Source: Planctomycetota bacterium (GTDB taxonomy: Bacteria; Planctomycetota; UBA1135; GCA-002686595). Taken from it: a stretch of DNA of 9,519 nt. Made by a program: the position numbers and the translations under genes. The stretch is taken from NCBI GenBank assembly GCA_013140785.1, contig JABFRZ010000139.1, positions 1-9,519 of the forward strand, written 5' to 3'. The notes beneath the pieces are model-generated. The model worked only from the letters and a program-made list of their open reading frames with translations. It was not told the origin of the DNA and did no database searches. Shown one piece after another: positions 8,699 to 9,519 of this stretch; the first letter of the stretch is position 1, and each line of letters opens with the position of its first letter.

Positions 8699-9031
8699 TT
8701 CCGCAGCTTCCCCCCCCCGCTGGCCGTTGGTGGATGAGCCACCCGGCCCGCGTTTTCTTGGCTCAGGCGCGCTAGCCGACGCACCCACGACGAGATTGCC
8801 TCCTCGCTCCCAGGGGCGCCAGGAGCGAGGAGGCTAGACAATCACCCATAGCGAATTCGGGCTCCCCTCGGGAGTTCCAGTGCCGTGCGTGGGCAGCGCA
8901 CATGCACCCCTCTGAATGCACGCGGTCTCCAGGGCGTGGCCGGAAAGCAGGAATCTACGGCGAGCCGGACCCCTCACACGCTCGCGATGGAGGGTCTCTC
9001 CGGGACGACGACGCCTTTCTAGGATGACGCC
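8699..9031. other. Intergenic region between the propeller-like gene and modA
   Basis: These 333 bp hold a run of nine Cs (8710-8718), a strong hairpin (8798-8834), a small hairpin CTCCC-CTC-GGGAG (8862-8874) and no believable gene. Frames across it are short and arginine-rich. I see no tRNA, no recognisable molybdenum-cofactor riboswitch and no ModE-like site. A promoter for modA probably lies in the last 150 bp, but I cannot place it. Confidence 0.5.
8798..8834. terminator. Strong hairpin, probable bidirectional or T-less terminator
   Basis: Perfect 13-bp arms, GCCTCCTCGCTCC and GGAGCGAGGAGGC, flank an 11-nt loop. Outside the arms GATT (8794-8797) can pair with AATC (8840-8843) across a 5-nt bulge. 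It lies about 100 bp after the stop of the propeller-like gene and 200 bp before modA. There is no T-tract, so intrinsic termination is not certain. It might instead stabilise an mRNA 3' end or be a dispersed palindromic element. Confidence 0.5.
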
Positions 9032-9519
9032 GTGCAGTGGTCGCGCCGGCTTGTCTTGCTCGGGCTCGCGGGTTGCTCGGGCGAAACCGGAGCCGCCGCG
9101 CCGCGTCCCGAGCTAGTCGTCTTTGCCGCGGCGAGCCTGCGCGACGCGCTCCTGGAGCTCGCCCCGGCTGGCGAGGAGTCGTCTGGCGCGCGCCTCGTCT
9201 TCAACTTCGGCTCGAGCGGCGACCTGGCGCGCCAGATCGTGGCCGCGAACCAGGCCGCGCTCTTCTTCTCGGCCGACGAGCGCGAGATGGAGCGGGTCGA
9301 GCGCGCGGGGCTCGTCGTGCCCGGGACGCGCGTCGCGTTGCTCTCGAACCAGCTCGTGGTGATCGAGCCCACGGACGGCGAGCCGACGCTTTTCAAGACG
9401 CCCTTCGAGCCCGCGCAGCTCGTGGATGAGCGGCTCGAGCTCCTCTCGCTCGCCCAACCCGAGAGCGTGCCCGCCGGCCGCTACGCGCGCGCCTGGCTCG
9501 AGCGGCGCGGGGTGTGGAG
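9032..9519 (+). CDS. modA: Molybdate ABC transporter substrate-binding lipoprotein, 3' end missing
   Basis: This is the periplasmic or membrane-anchored protein that captures molybdate (or tungstate) and passes it to the ModBC permease. The frame runs to the window edge, 162 residues. It begins with GTG, the only possible start after an in-frame TAG at 9020-9022, and has AGGA (9021-9024) 7 nt upstream. The N terminus MQWSRRLVLLGLAGC carries a proper lipobox LAGC (12-15). ModA motifs follow in order: LVVFAAASLRDALLELA (28-44), VFNFGSSGDLARQI (56-69), FFSADEREMERV (78-89), VALLSNQLVVIEP (101-113) and PESVPAGRYAR (143-153). S35 and S62 match the oxyanion-binding serines S12 and S39 of E. coli ModA with the same spacing of 27. 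About 80-90 residues are lacking. modB and modC would be expected beyond the window. Confidence 0.92.
   Translation, partial: MQWSRRLVLLGLAGCSGETGAAAPRPELVVFAAASLRDALLELAPAGEESSGARLVFNFGSSGDLARQIVAANQAALFFSADEREMERVERAGLVVPGTRVALLSNQLVVIEPTDGEPTLFKTPFEPAQLVDERLELLSLAQPESVPAGRYARAWLERRGVW

Noticed and set aside
8840..9031. tRNA, small RNA or molybdenum riboswitch before modA
   Set aside because: I found no cloverleaf, no T-loop sequence and no recognisable riboswitch core, only short GC hairpins.

Overview
The window is GC-rich (roughly 70% by eye) bacterial chromosome with densely packed genes. The best phylogenetic clue is the GyrA protein. Its quinolone-region sequence (HPHGESVIYPTLVRMAQ, then PPAAMRYTEARM) is the form I associate with Planctomycetota, so a high-GC planctomycete or relative is my best guess. 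This is an inference from one protein.

Layout. Positions 1-94 may hold the 5' end of a minus-strand gene with an N-terminal CxxC. A seven-helix membrane protein of unknown function (270-818, +) converges with, and overlaps by 17 bp, a small exported or lipoprotein-like protein (802-1365, -). That gene lies 53 nt downstream of a flavin reductase-like protein (1419-1898, -), so the two probably form a short minus-strand unit. A 354-bp divergent region follows, then gyrA (2253-4892, +) and, after 2 bp, a GatB/YqeY-domain gene (4895-5341, +).

A 306-bp intergenic region full of dyad symmetries (5342-5647) precedes a sigma-54-dependent activator (5648-7723, +) with GAF-like sensing segments, an AAA+ domain and an FhlA/NorR-type C-terminal HTH. 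Next comes an exported six-blade propeller-like protein with two CxC motifs related by an internal duplication (7865-8698, +). A 333-bp gap with a strong 13-bp-stem hairpin leads to the 5' part of modA, a molybdate-binding lipoprotein that starts with GTG and runs off the window end (9032-9519, +).

The housekeeping part (gyrA, yqeY, flavin reductase) is ordinary. The part most worth a second look is 5342-8698. The activator gene is preceded by a cluster of CGGATC motifs and perfect palindromes. A second perfect dyad with the same CAAC/GTTG core lies just after its stop codon, in front of the propeller gene. This suggests, without proving, that the activator regulates itself and the exported protein. 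I see no CRISPR array, insertion sequence, tRNA or rRNA, and no convincing defence or other wholly new system.
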